Below, piece by piece: positions 24,201-31,744 of a stretch of 32,871 nucleotides of DNA. Position 1 is the first letter of the stretch; every line of letters starts with the position of its first letter. Made by a program: the position numbers and the translations under genes. Source of the DNA: an uncultured Clostridia bacterium (GTDB lineage Bacteria > Bacillota > Clostridia > TANB77 > CAG-508). The notes below the pieces were generated by a model that saw only the letters and a program-made list of their open reading frames with translations, had not been told where the DNA came from and ran no database searches. The stretch covers positions 1 through 32,871 of the forward strand of contig CAKPJC010000019.1 in NCBI GenBank assembly GCA_934162535.1. The letters are read 5' to 3'.

Positions 24201-25161
24201 AAATGCAACACCAGTAAAATATAAGATTGAATATGTTTTAAATGGTGGTAAAAATGGTAACAATCCAGAGGAATATACTATAGAAACACAAGAGTTTAAA
24301 TTAGAAAATCCTAGTAGAGTAGGATATACATTTATGGGTTGGACAGGAAGTAATGGTGAAGAGATTGAAACAGATGTTACTGTTTCAACAGATAGATGTG
24401 AAAATTTAAAATATATTGCTAATTGGAAGGTTAATGAAGATGAAGAGAATTCAGGAAATTTAAAAACACAATTAGAATATAGTAAGAAAAAACCTACTAA
24501 TAAAAATGTTACAGCTGTTATATCTTGCAATAATAAAATAACAAGTGTTCCGGAAGGTTGGACTATGTCAGAAAATGGAAAGAGTTTATTTAGAGAATAT
24601 GAAGAAAATATAAAAGAAGAAATTATATTAAAAGATGAATATGATAATCAAACTATAGAACAAGTTGAAATTAATAATATTGATAGAAATAAACCAAAAG
24701 TGCAGGTAGATTATAAAAAGTATAATAATAGCGTAATAGTAACCTTAAGTGCTAATAAGGAAATACAAGAAGTCGAGGGTTGGAAGATTTTAAAAGATAG
24801 AAAAGCGGTACAAAAAATATATGAAATTAATACTGAAGAAAATGTTATAATAAGAGATCTTGCAGATAATGAGCAAGAGCAGGTTGTTTTAATAAACAAT
24901 ATAACAATAGACGAAGATAAATATGATAGTAATAGCAAAGATGATGAAGGAAAAAAAGATGATAGCAAAGATGATGAAAACAAAAAAGATAGCAACGAAA
25001 GTAAAGACTTAAGTAACTCTGCTATAGAAGATGATACTATTTCTAAAGAAAGTCAATTGCCTAATACAGGCAAAAGATGTTTTATTATAACTGGTATTTT
25101 TCTAATAGGAATAATATGTATAGCTTATATAAGATATAGAAGCTTAAAAGATATAAAATAG
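21292..25161 (+). CDS. Large cell-surface protein: beta-helix, SLH repeats, InlB/Flg_new repeats, LPNTG anchor
   Basis: 1289 residues. A signal/anchor segment (6-26) is followed by a right-handed beta-helix region of pectate-lyase-3 type (about 60-345: GGGTIHISSGTYYF, ITIIGDG, YENCTADTYFQFENNSRRIH). Three SLH-like repeats follow at about 353-395, 418-468 and 477-525 (AVKWAEDKAIIDG, CTRAAAITMLWRY). Then come Listeria-Bacteroides (InlB B/Flg_new) repeats with NGG...GYxFxGWTGS at about 527, 613, 825 and 978, a MucBP-like unit (about 695-760) and two copies of a YxxTITKGDNIES unit (about 763 and 909). A lysine/Asp/Ser-rich stalk ends in LPNTG (1256-1260), a hydrophobic span and a basic tail, a sortase signal. 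GGGGG precedes the ATG. It is monocistronic. The likely role is surface adhesion or polysaccharide handling; no catalytic residues were identified. Confidence 0.9.
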   Translation: MKKKRMIIAIMIVAILLLITGITIFRIKLKNEVSSNATEISNNNSNNNIDLPQIEVILKSSNSYNEEYASFNTQELQKIMDKLSDEGGGTIHISSGTYYFKSAGMNTAKTEDYAIKCRDNITIIGDGTNDNSGTILKPYGVTSIGLDMFYFNDYSDTGNGNYLVNADFRNFIIDGADAKTQQYTTAGKGFMINILRDCDWENVKVMNTDATGFGMDCPINCTITRCVAINCGKAATTNSAGASGFGIGTGYSDQEYMHIKDCISTGNKKFGFFFEHQGRFNDQKYKASRSNGFVVSNCMASGNLYDIGGNRANDVTYENCTADTYFQFENNSRRIHLINCKANIEYSDVTDSSEYYYEPIYWALNKGITLGVSETEFAPNQQCTRMQAITFLWRMGELQGDVVYGRTPYIETGFEDVDGSDEYACAVKWAEDKAIIDGVSSNVLKPETECTRAAAITMLWRYAGRPYARGTNNYIDVEEDSWYEDAVNWGDSEGIINGMTEDTFEPNRICKRADIITMLYRYSMRENEFNITYNLNGGTSREGNPDTYVAGEDSFDISNPMKDGYAFEGWTGSCYSSEGYIGVNNYSPIQNARVMSRDRGHKAYSANWKANSYTISFNPNSGSGSMNDQSLSYDSSRPLLENTFMKDGYVFEKWNTSPNGTGKDYNDKEIVCNLTNVDGKKITLYAQWIKIKEENRIEYTVEHYKEELNGEYRLAETQTLITQKGSKVTPEVKNYTGFRAPNKITQLISDEGTIIRYQYTRNSYKVTITKGDNIESASGDGTYRFEQNVKLYASAKRGYGNIKWSGNKNTDEFTMPANDVNINVDASKVMYKITYDLDGGYVSGNLNEYDENTPSFKLNNPTKRGYTFIGWTGSNGTVPQSDVTILMGSSGNLQYKANWKKIEEELKKEYSITITKGDNIESVSGDATYEKGQKVTLTAIPKKGYGNIEWSGDKIVNQFYMPDRNLNIAVNATPVKYKIEYVLNGGKNGNNPEEYTIETQEFKLENPSRVGYTFMGWTGSNGEEIETDVTVSTDRCENLKYIANWKVNEDEENSGNLKTQLEYSKKKPTNKNVTAVISCNNKITSVPEGWTMSENGKSLFREYEENIKEEIILKDEYDNQTIEQVEINNIDRNKPKVQVDYKKYNNSVIVTLSANKEIQEVEGWKILKDRKAVQKIYEINTEENVIIRDLADNEQEQVVLINNITIDEDKYDSNSKDDEGKKDDSKDDENKKDSNESKDLSNSAIEDDTISKESQLPNTGKRCFIITGIFLIGIICIAYIRYRSLKDIK

Positions 25162-25190
25162 TATAAAAAGGTATTGTAAAAAAGATTAAA

Positions 25191-25234
25191 AAAAGAGAGA
25201 CTTGAGTTAAAATTTTTGCTCAAATCTCTCTTTT
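25191..25234 (+). terminator. Terminator of the large surface protein gene
   Basis: Sixteen-position stem AAAAGAGAGACTTGAG (25191-25206) / CTCAAATCTCTCTTTT (25219-25234) with one mismatch, ending in TTTT. It is closely similar to the hairpin at 1915-1947. Confidence 0.8.
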
Positions 25235-25340
25235 GAAAATAAAAGGGGATGTTTATCTAATCAGTTCTTTACTGACTACACAAATATAATATCAATTAAT
25301 TTTGTTCATTTTGTGAACTAAAAGTGAAAATTGTGAAACA

Positions 25341-26600
25341 TTAAGGAGTTTCTTCAAGAGTAACGGTAACTTGTTTTTCTTCTCCATTTCTCATAACAGT
25401 TAATGTCATAGAATCACCTATTTTATGTGTTTCCTTAATTTCGTTCAATGTTTTCATATCTTTGGCATCTTTATCATCAGCCTTTATAATAACATCACCA
25501 GCTTTTAAACCAGCTTTTTCTGCCGGAGAAAATTCTTGTACAGATTTAATATAAATACCTACAGATAAATTGTATTTTTTTGCAGTTGTTTCATCTAAAT
25601 CAACACCAGTAACACCAATATAAGGTCTTAAAACTTTATTGTGGTCAATTAATTCATTTACAATATTTAGAGTAGAATTAATTGGAATAGCAAATCCGAT
25701 TCCCTCAACGCCTGAACCAGAAAGTTTCAAAGTATTAATACCAATAACTTTACCATCACTATTTACAAGAGCACCACCACTATTACCAGAGTTAATAGCA
25801 GCATCTGTTTGGATACATGTAAATGTATTTCCATCAGAAGCAACCTGTCTATTTACAGCACTAATAATACCAGTAGTAACAGTTGTATCTAATCCCAAAG
25901 GACTACCAACAGCCATTGCAAATTCACCAACAACAGCTTCATCAGAATTTGCGAATTCAGCAGCAGTTAATCCTGATTTTTCAATTTTTAAAACAGCTAA
26001 ATCTGTTTGAGAATCTTTACCAACAACTTTGGCATCAAAAGTTGAATCACTACCATAAATATCACTATTCAATTTAACCTTTATAGAAGTAGCTTCAGAA
26101 AGGTCATAATATGAATAAGATGATGAAGACGAACTACTATCTACAACATGATTATTTGTCATTATATATCCATCAGCACTAATTATAATACCAGAGCCTG
26201 TTGCAGTTGCTGTAGAGGTCATTGGTTGACCAAATCCAAAAAATGAATTAGAAGTTGCAGTATAAGTTACTTCTATACCAACAATAGAAGGTAATATTTT
26301 TTGAGCAGCAAAAACAGCTGTGTTAGAGTAATTTGAAAGTGACACCAAGTTTGTTGTAGAACCTGTTGCAGTTGCAGTCGATGTTGATGTTTGAACAGCA
26401 GTATTATTGGTTCCTCCTACTATTTTTTCTTTTATAGATGGAATTCCAAAACATGTTCCAATAACAACAGAACAGCCTACAATTCCACTAGCAAATGGTA
26501 ACAAAATATTTTTACCAAAGCTATTAATGTTTGAGTTTTTTAAATTCTTTTTTGAAGATTTATTAGAAATTACTTCAAATTTATTTTCATTTTCGTCCAT
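25341..26600 (-). CDS. htrA: HtrA/DegP-type membrane-anchored serine protease
   Basis: Surface quality-control protease for misfolded exported proteins. The 419 residues comprise a cytosolic N-terminus (1-30), a membrane segment (about 31-53), a Ser/Thr-rich linker, a trypsin-like domain with the triad H151 (TNNHVV), D200 (TDLAVL) and S274 (GNSGGAL), and one PDZ domain (about 315-415, GVEGIGFAIPIN then RPYIGVTGVDL, AEKAGLKAGDVI). All catalytic residues are intact. A Ser/Tyr-rich insert (155-166) after the His is unusual but in a loop. GGAGG precedes the ATG. It is divergent from the pilin-like gene; tandem TTTTCACA octamers upstream suggest secretion-stress control. Confidence 0.95.
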   Translation of the reverse strand: MDENENKFEVISNKSSKKNLKNSNINSFGKNILLPFASGIVGCSVVIGTCFGIPSIKEKIVGGTNNTAVQTSTSTATATGSTTNLVSLSNYSNTAVFAAQKILPSIVGIEVTYTATSNSFFGFGQPMTSTATATGSGIIISADGYIMTNNHVVDSSSSSSSYSYYDLSEATSIKVKLNSDIYGSDSTFDAKVVGKDSQTDLAVLKIEKSGLTAAEFANSDEAVVGEFAMAVGSPLGLDTTVTTGIISAVNRQVASDGNTFTCIQTDAAINSGNSGGALVNSDGKVIGINTLKLSGSGVEGIGFAIPINSTLNIVNELIDHNKVLRPYIGVTGVDLDETTAKKYNLSVGIYIKSVQEFSPAEKAGLKAGDVIIKADDKDAKDMKTLNEIKETHKIGDSMTLTVMRNGEEKQVTVTLEETP

Positions 26601-26653
26601 ATAAAATTCCTCCTTAAAATATCTTAACTATACTTTATAAGATACACCATATT

Positions 26654-26672
26654 TGTGAAAATTTTGTGAAAA
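26654..26672 (-). promoter_or_regulatory. Tandem TTTTCACA octamers upstream of htrA
   Basis: On the minus strand TTTTCACA occurs at 26672-26665 and 26661-26654, start-to-start spacing 11 bp (one helical turn), within 75 bp of the htrA start. From memory, the same octamer is repeated in CssRS-controlled htrA/htrB promoters of B. subtilis, so these are candidate response-regulator sites. Confidence 0.5.
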
Positions 26673-26706
26673 AGATGTAAAAAAAAAAATTATTTTATGA
26701 ATATAC

Positions 26707-26735
26707 TTGAAAATAAAATTTACTATAGATATAAT
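26707..26735 (+). promoter_or_regulatory. Promoter of the pilin-like-rnhB-pdp run
   Basis: TTGAAA (26707-26712), 17-nt spacer, TATAAT (26730-26735), 20 nt before the start codon. Confidence 0.7.
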
Positions 26736-26754
26736 AGAAACATGGAGGGATAGA

Positions 26755-27240
26755 ATGAATAAACAAAACGGAATAACACTGATTACACTTACAATAACAG
26801 TAATAGTAATGATGATAATTGCATCAATAACAGTATATTATAGTAAAGACCTAATAAAAAACGCAAAAGCACAAGACTTAAACACAAATATGTTACTAAT
26901 ACAAGCTGAGGCAAAAAAATGTGTTGAAGAAGCGAACTTTCAAAAATTAAAACTAGAAGAAGCAGGCGACTTATTATTAGGAACAAAACTTGCAGGAACA
27001 GTTGCAGAACAACCTGCAAAAGATACTGGCAAAATTGAAGAGGGACAAGAAGATTCATACTATTATTTACCAGAGGATGTGTTGACAGGAATAGGCTTAA
27101 AAAATGTTAATCCAGATGAAAGTGGATATTTTGTTGTAAAATATGACATAAGTAACATAAAAGTAGAAGTAATTAATACATTAGGATATGATGGATTATA
27201 TACATTAACAGAAATAACAGATGCACTAGCAGGAGAGTAA
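26755..27240 (+). CDS. Type IV pilin-like protein with prepilin-type N-terminus
   Basis: 161 residues starting MNKQNGITLITLTITVIVMM. The short basic leader, Gly6 and following hydrophobic helix match a prepilin peptidase site (NG|ITLIT), although the usual Glu at position +5 of the mature protein is Thr, as in many clostridial pseudopilin-like proteins. A helical segment (NTNMLLIQAEAKKCVEEANF) and a small C-terminal domain with a single Cys follow. No other pilus genes are in the window. The start is set by GGAGGG; the open frame extends upstream without support and across the promoter. rnhB begins 4 nt after the stop. Function is unknown; assembly by a pilus system elsewhere is inferred. Confidence 0.7.
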   Translation: MNKQNGITLITLTITVIVMMIIASITVYYSKDLIKNAKAQDLNTNMLLIQAEAKKCVEEANFQKLKLEEAGDLLLGTKLAGTVAEQPAKDTGKIEEGQEDSYYYLPEDVLTGIGLKNVNPDESGYFVVKYDISNIKVEVINTLGYDGLYTLTEITDALAGE

Positions 27241-27244
27241 AAAA

Positions 27245-27871
27245 GTGAAAGAAAAAGAAGAACAAAGATTATTAATATTAAAAGAACAAGAAAAACAATT
27301 AAGAGAAAAAGGATTTAAGGCAATATGTGGAATAGATGAAGCAGGAAGAGGACCTTTAGCAGGACCAGTTGTTGTTGCGAGTGTCATAATGCCAGAGAAC
27401 TCAATGATAGAAGGAGTGAATGATTCTAAAAAAATATCAGAGAAAAAGAGAGAAAAACTTTATGACCAAATATTAGAAGAAGCAATAAGTTATGGAGTTG
27501 GGATAATTGGTCAAGACGAAATAGATGAAATAAATATATTAAATGCAACAAAAAAAGCACTAACACTATCATTAAAAGAACTAACAACAAAGCCAGATTT
27601 AATAATAGTAGATGCACTTACACATATAGACACAATGGGAATACCATATGAATCAATTATAAAAGGTGATGCGAAATGTTATTCAATAGCATCAGCATCA
27701 ATAATAGCAAAAGTTACAAGGGACAGAATTATGAGAGAATGGGATAGTGTATATCCAGAATATGGATTTATACAACATAAAGGATATGGAACTGCAAAAC
27801 ATATATCAGCAATAAAAGAATATGGATTATGTCCAATCCATAGAAAAAGCTTTACGAAAAATTTTATATAA
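27245..27871 (+). CDS. rnhB: Ribonuclease HII
   Basis: Cytosolic nuclease that cuts RNA in RNA-DNA hybrids and at single ribonucleotides in DNA. The 208-residue product has D31-E32 in GIDEAGRGPLAGPV, NDSKKISEKKRE (59-70), D123 in LIIVDAL and the SIASASIIAKVTRD motif ending at D160, so the DEDD active site is complete. HKGYGTAKH near the C-terminus is typical. The start is GTG 27245, with AGGAGAG inside the end of the previous gene. The next gene follows after 21 nt, suggesting an operon. Confidence 0.96.
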   Translation: MKEKEEQRLLILKEQEKQLREKGFKAICGIDEAGRGPLAGPVVVASVIMPENSMIEGVNDSKKISEKKREKLYDQILEEAISYGVGIIGQDEIDEINILNATKKALTLSLKELTTKPDLIIVDALTHIDTMGIPYESIIKGDAKCYSIASASIIAKVTRDRIMREWDSVYPEYGFIQHKGYGTAKHISAIKEYGLCPIHRKSFTKNFI

Positions 27872-27892
27872 AAATGTAAAGGAGAGATACAA

Positions 27893-29194
27893 ATGAACAT
27901 ATTAGAAATAATTTCAAAAAAGAGAGATGCAAAAGAATTAAATAGGGAAGAAATAGGATATTTTGTAAAAGAATACACAAATGGGAACATAACAGACTAC
28001 CAAGCAGCAGCACTGATAATGGCAATATATATTAATGGGATGAATGATAGAGAAATAACAGATTTAAGTATAGAAATGGCAGAATCAGGAGAAATACTTG
28101 ATTTATCAGAACTTGGAGAAAATGTTGTCGATAAACATAGTACAGGAGGAGTAGGAGACAAAGTATCAATAATATTATTACCAATAATTGCATCATTAGG
28201 AGTACCTATTGCCAAAATGTCTGGAAGAGGACTGGGATTTACAGGTGGAACTGTTGACAAATTAGAATCAATACCTGGATATAAAACAGACATTGGAATT
28301 GATGAATTTATTTCTAATGTAAAAAATATAGGAATCAGTATGATAGGTCAAACATTAAATTTAGCACCAGCAGACAAAAAAATATATGCATTAAGAGATT
28401 CAATATCATGTGTAGAAAGTATACCATTAATAGCATCAAGTATAATGAGTAAAAAGATAGCAAGTGGAGCAAATAAAATAGTACTTGATGTAACAGTTGG
28501 AAAAGGTGCATTTATGAAAAATCAAGAAAATGCTGAAAGACTTGCTAAACAAATGATACAAATAGGAAAACTTGCAAATAAAGAGGTAAAATGTGTTTTA
28601 ACAAAAATGGATGAGCCACTAGGATATTCAGTTGGAAACTCATTAGAAGTAATTGAAGCAATAAACTTTTTAAAAGGAGATATGCAAGAAGATTTAAGAG
28701 AAGTAGTGCTTGAACTTGGAAGTTATATGTTAAAACTTGCAGGAAAAGGCGAGAATATAGAAGAAAACAAAAAAAGAATATTAGAAAATATACAAAATGG
28801 GGAAGCATATAATAAATTCAAACAAATGGTGCAAAATCAAGGTGGAGACATTAGTTATTTAGAAGATACAAACAAATTTGAAAAATCAAAACATATATTA
28901 GCAGTAGTAGCAAACAAGTCAGGATATGTACAAGAAATAAATGCAGAAGAAATTGGAAAACTATCATGTTACTTAGGAGCAGGACGAATAAATAAGGAAG
29001 ACAAAATAAATCAAAAAGCAGGAATAATATTAAACAAAAAAGTTGGCGACAGAGTCGAAGAACAAGACTTTTTAGCATATATATGTACAGATGAAGAAGA
29101 AAAACTGGAAGAAGCTGAAAGAAAAATCCTAGAAATATACAAAATAGATGAAAAGCAGATTAACAGAAAATCAACAATAATTGAAACAATATAA
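27893..29194 (+). CDS. pdp: Pyrimidine-nucleoside phosphorylase
   Basis: Reversibly splits uridine, thymidine or deoxyuridine with phosphate into base and (deoxy)ribose 1-phosphate in nucleoside salvage. The 433-residue product has KHSTGGVGDK (81-90), the phosphate-binding motif, and the thymidine/pyrimidine phosphorylase signature SGRGLGFTGGTVDKLE (110-125). The C-terminal domain runs through KSGYVQEINAEEIG. The length fits Pdp of Gram-positive bacteria. AAAGGAGAG precedes the ATG. It ends the pilin-like-rnhB-pdp run; the usual deoC/cdd partners are absent here. Confidence 0.95.
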   Translation: MNILEIISKKRDAKELNREEIGYFVKEYTNGNITDYQAAALIMAIYINGMNDREITDLSIEMAESGEILDLSELGENVVDKHSTGGVGDKVSIILLPIIASLGVPIAKMSGRGLGFTGGTVDKLESIPGYKTDIGIDEFISNVKNIGISMIGQTLNLAPADKKIYALRDSISCVESIPLIASSIMSKKIASGANKIVLDVTVGKGAFMKNQENAERLAKQMIQIGKLANKEVKCVLTKMDEPLGYSVGNSLEVIEAINFLKGDMQEDLREVVLELGSYMLKLAGKGENIEENKKRILENIQNGEAYNKFKQMVQNQGGDISYLEDTNKFEKSKHILAVVANKSGYVQEINAEEIGKLSCYLGAGRINKEDKINQKAGIILNKKVGDRVEEQDFLAYICTDEEEKLEEAERKILEIYKIDEKQINRKSTIIETI

Positions 29195-29213
29195 AATTAA
29201 TCAACATAAAATG

Positions 29214-29242
29214 TTGAAAAAGCACATAAAATCTGTTATAAT
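29214..29242 (+). promoter_or_regulatory. Promoter of the small peptide-cdaA genes
   Basis: TTGAAA (29214-29219), 17-nt spacer, TATAAT (29237-29242). The -35 overlaps a small hairpin, TCAACAT/ATGTTGA, just after the pdp gene. Confidence 0.7.
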
Positions 29243-29280
29243 ATAAGAGTATCAAGAAACACGGAAAGGGATGATTTCAA

Positions 29281-29424
29281 GTGGAAAATAAAGAAAAGGA
29301 AGTTAAACCAAAAAAGAATAAACAAAACATAGCAATAAAAGCAATGGCATGTTTTATAATAGCAACTATGATTCTTGCACCATGTTCAACATTTATATAC
29401 TATTTGTTGGCAGGTGTGCAATAA
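29281..29424 (+). CDS. 47-residue single-pass membrane peptide upstream of cdaA
   Basis: A GTG-initiated ORF of 47 codons. GGAAAGGG lies about 10 nt upstream. The product has a Lys/Glu-rich N-terminus (residues 2-15, ENKEKEVKPKKNKQN) and one hydrophobic segment (about 20-46, MACFIIATMILAPCSTFIYY) with two Cys. The stop TAA overlaps the AAGGAGAG ribosome binding site of cdaA, so the two are tightly coupled and probably share the promoter at 29214. The family is not recognised. Its position suggests a link to the c-di-AMP cyclase, but that is inference. Confidence 0.62.
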   Translation: MENKEKEVKPKKNKQNIAIKAMACFIIATMILAPCSTFIYYLLAGVQ

Positions 29425-29436
29425 GGAGAGGTGCAT

Positions 29437-30372
29437 ATGATAAATAACATGATAACAATATTACAAAATTTTTATGATCAAAACATATTATCATATATAC
29501 GATTATGGCAAGAATACCCAATAAAGTTAGTAACTGTAATACTAGACATTACAATAGTCATATTTTTAATATATGAATTAGTAAGAATAGTAAAAGACTC
29601 AAGAGCATGGCAATTAGTAAAAGGAATAGCAATACTTGTTATAGCAACAGGTGTTAGCAAAATTCTAAACTTACACATATTAAACTATTTACTATCAGCG
29701 GTTATGGACTGGGGGGTAATACTTATAATAATAATTTTCCAACCAGAAATAAGAAGAACGCTTGAGCAACTTGGAGGAACAAATAGATTCTCGAGATTTT
29801 TTGGATTTGATAAAGACATAATAACAAAGACAAAGGAAGATATATATAAGATAGTTATTGCAGCATATGAACTTGCAAAAAACAAAACAGGAGCCTTAAT
29901 AGTAATAGAAAGAGACATTCAAATAAAAGATATAATAGCAACAGGAATACCTATGGATGCAGAAGTATCACCACAATTATTAGTAAATATATTTGTTCCA
30001 AATACACCATTACATGATGGAGCAGTTGTAATAAGCAACAACAAAATAGCAGCAGCAGCATGTATGCTACCACTTGCCAGTGATAAAGACATTGCCAAGG
30101 AATTAGGAACAAGACATAGAGCAGGAATAGGAATATCAAAGGAATCAGACAGTATAGCAATAATTGTATCAGAAGAAACAGGTAAAGTTTCAGTAGCGAA
30201 AGACGGAGTACTTATTGCAGATGTAAGAGAAGATGTTTTGAAAAAAATATTGATAGCAAATATAGTAACAAAAAGACTAAATGAGGCAAAAGAAAAGAAT
30301 AGCAGAAAGATTAAAAATTTTAAAGATATAAAAAATATATTTAAAAAATCAGAAAAAAGCGAAGAAAAATAA
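29437..30372 (+). CDS. cdaA: Diadenylate cyclase CdaA
   Basis: Membrane enzyme that makes c-di-AMP from two ATP, controlling potassium and osmolyte balance and wall stress. The 311 residues have three N-terminal membrane helices (about 31-50, 62-80 and 88-101) and a DAC domain with the DGA motif in PLHDGAVVIS (194-196) and RHR in GTRHRAGIG (226-228), both intact. A basic tail follows. I start at ATG 29437, 8 nt after GGAG; an in-frame GTG at 29431 is too close. The usual partners cdaR (ybbR) and glmM are not downstream: truA follows after a terminator-like hairpin. Confidence 0.95.
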   Translation: MINNMITILQNFYDQNILSYIRLWQEYPIKLVTVILDITIVIFLIYELVRIVKDSRAWQLVKGIAILVIATGVSKILNLHILNYLLSAVMDWGVILIIIIFQPEIRRTLEQLGGTNRFSRFFGFDKDIITKTKEDIYKIVIAAYELAKNKTGALIVIERDIQIKDIIATGIPMDAEVSPQLLVNIFVPNTPLHDGAVVISNNKIAAAACMLPLASDKDIAKELGTRHRAGIGISKESDSIAIIVSEETGKVSVAKDGVLIADVREDVLKKILIANIVTKRLNEAKEKNSRKIKNFKDIKNIFKKSEKSEEK

Positions 30373-30375
30373 ATA

Positions 30376-30419
30376 AAAAGCATTTCAAATTGTGATTATA
30401 CCACAAGAGAGATGCTTTT
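30376..30419 (+). terminator. Terminator-like hairpin between cdaA and truA
   Basis: Outer 11-bp stem AAAAGCATTTC / GAGATGCTTTT (one G-T wobble) and inner stem TTGTG / CACAA, followed by only a short T run. Readthrough into truA is possible. Confidence 0.65.
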
Positions 30420-30444
30420 GTTATATAATAGGAAAGGAAAAACA

Positions 30445-31182
30445 ATGAGAAACATAAAACTAACAATAGAATATGATGGAAAAGACTTCAATGGTTGGCA
30501 AAAACAGCCAAATAAATTAAATATACAAGGAACAATAGAACAAGCAATAAAACAAATAACAGGAGAAGAAGTGGAACTAAATGCATCAGGAAGAACTGAT
30601 GCTGGTGTACATGCACTAAACCAAGTAGCGAATTTTAAAACAAATTCACAAGTACCAATAGATAAATTTGCAATAGCTATTAATTCAAGGCTAAAAAAAT
30701 CAATAAGAATAAAAAAGGCAGAAGAAGTTGAAGAGAGATTTCACAGTAGATTAAATTGTAAAAGAAAAACATATAGATATATAATAGATAATTCTGAAAT
30801 AGGAAGTGCTATATATAGAAATTTGGAAACACATATTCCACAAAAGTTAGATGTTGAAAAAATGAGTCAGGCAATAAAATATTTTGAAGGCGAACATGAC
30901 TTCAAAGCATTCAAAGCAAGTGGGACAAGTAGTAAAAGCAGTGTAAGGAAGATATATGAGGCAAGAGTGTATAAGGATAAGGATAAAATAATGATAGAGC
31001 TTACAGGAAATGGATTTTTATATAATATGGTAAGAATAATTGCAGGAACACTTGTTGAAGTTGGACTAGGTAAAATAAAGCCAGATGAAATACCAGAGAT
31101 TATAAAAAGTGGTAAAAGAGAAAGAGCTGGCAAAACTCTCCCACCAAATGGACTGTACCTTTTAAATGTGATGTATGAGTAA
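30445..31182 (+). CDS. truA: tRNA pseudouridine(38-40) synthase
   Basis: Converts uridines 38-40 in the anticodon arm of many tRNAs to pseudouridine. The 245-residue product begins MRNIKLTIEYDGKDFNGWQ, has the catalytic D52 in SGRTDAGVHALNQVANF, RTYRYI-like KRKTYRYII, FHSRLNCKRKT and NGFLYNMVRIIAGTL. The start at 30445 is chosen since AGGAAA is close ahead and the homologues begin there; the open frame runs upstream into the hairpin. Confidence 0.96.
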   Translation: MRNIKLTIEYDGKDFNGWQKQPNKLNIQGTIEQAIKQITGEEVELNASGRTDAGVHALNQVANFKTNSQVPIDKFAIAINSRLKKSIRIKKAEEVEERFHSRLNCKRKTYRYIIDNSEIGSAIYRNLETHIPQKLDVEKMSQAIKYFEGEHDFKAFKASGTSSKSSVRKIYEARVYKDKDKIMIELTGNGFLYNMVRIIAGTLVEVGLGKIKPDEIPEIIKSGKRERAGKTLPPNGLYLLNVMYE

Positions 31183-31239
31183 CAAAAATATAAGTAAAAT
31201 CATAAAATATATCAAAAAGCGTAAAGGAGATATTGTATT

Positions 31240-31671
31240 ATGAATTTACTTATATTTTTTGCAATTGTTTTATCAACAATAATATTAGCAATTGTATTAC
31301 AAAGAATTATACATTGTCCAATACTTGTTGGTTTTGCATTTTTTGCAATATACTTAATAGTTGCAGCTGTTTTAGAAAATATGACATTTGTAATATTTGC
31401 GATAATACTTGGAATAATAGCATTTTTCTCTGCATTTATATATTGTGTTTTATCAGAATCTAGTTGGTTAGGAAATAATAATTGTACTAGTTTAAGCAAT
31501 AATAACAATAGTAATGGTACTGGTGTGACAAATCTTGATGACGATGAATTAACAATTGTAAATAGTAATGGAGATGTTGTCGCAAGAATAAATGGAAACT
31601 CTGTTAATTGTAATAATGATAATATTACATCATGTGGATGTTGTAATAGGAGATATAATAGGTTAAGATAA
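31240..31671 (+). CDS. Small membrane protein, DUF2651-like
   Basis: 143 residues. Three hydrophobic segments fill residues 2-71 (FFAIVLSTIILAIVLQ, ILVGFAFFAIYLIVAAVL, FVIFAIILGIIAFFSAF), with RIIHCPILVG between the first two. This resembles the small DUF2651 membrane proteins found in Bacillus and clostridia; function unknown. The C-terminal half is Asn/Ser-rich and hydrophilic (SLSNNNNSNGTG), then DDDELTIVNSNGDVVARING and a Cys cluster, CGCCNRR, at the end. The tail could lie outside the cell. GGAG precedes the ATG. It stands alone between truA and a strong promoter. Confidence 0.6.
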   Translation: MNLLIFFAIVLSTIILAIVLQRIIHCPILVGFAFFAIYLIVAAVLENMTFVIFAIILGIIAFFSAFIYCVLSESSWLGNNNCTSLSNNNNSNGTGVTNLDDDELTIVNSNGDVVARINGNSVNCNNDNITSCGCCNRRYNRLR

Positions 31672-31684
31672 ATCGAAAAAAATA

Positions 31685-31713
31685 TTGACAGCCTGAACAA
31701 ATAAATATATAAT
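31685..31713 (+). promoter_or_regulatory. Perfect consensus sigma-A promoter
   Basis: TTGACA (31685-31690), 17-nt spacer, TATAAT (31708-31713): both hexamers and spacing are exact consensus, the strongest-looking promoter in the window. It drives the tiny ORF at 31745 and possibly the gene at 31967. Confidence 0.85.
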
Positions 31714-31744
31714 TTTAGTAGATTAGAAGCAAGGAGGAAAAGCC

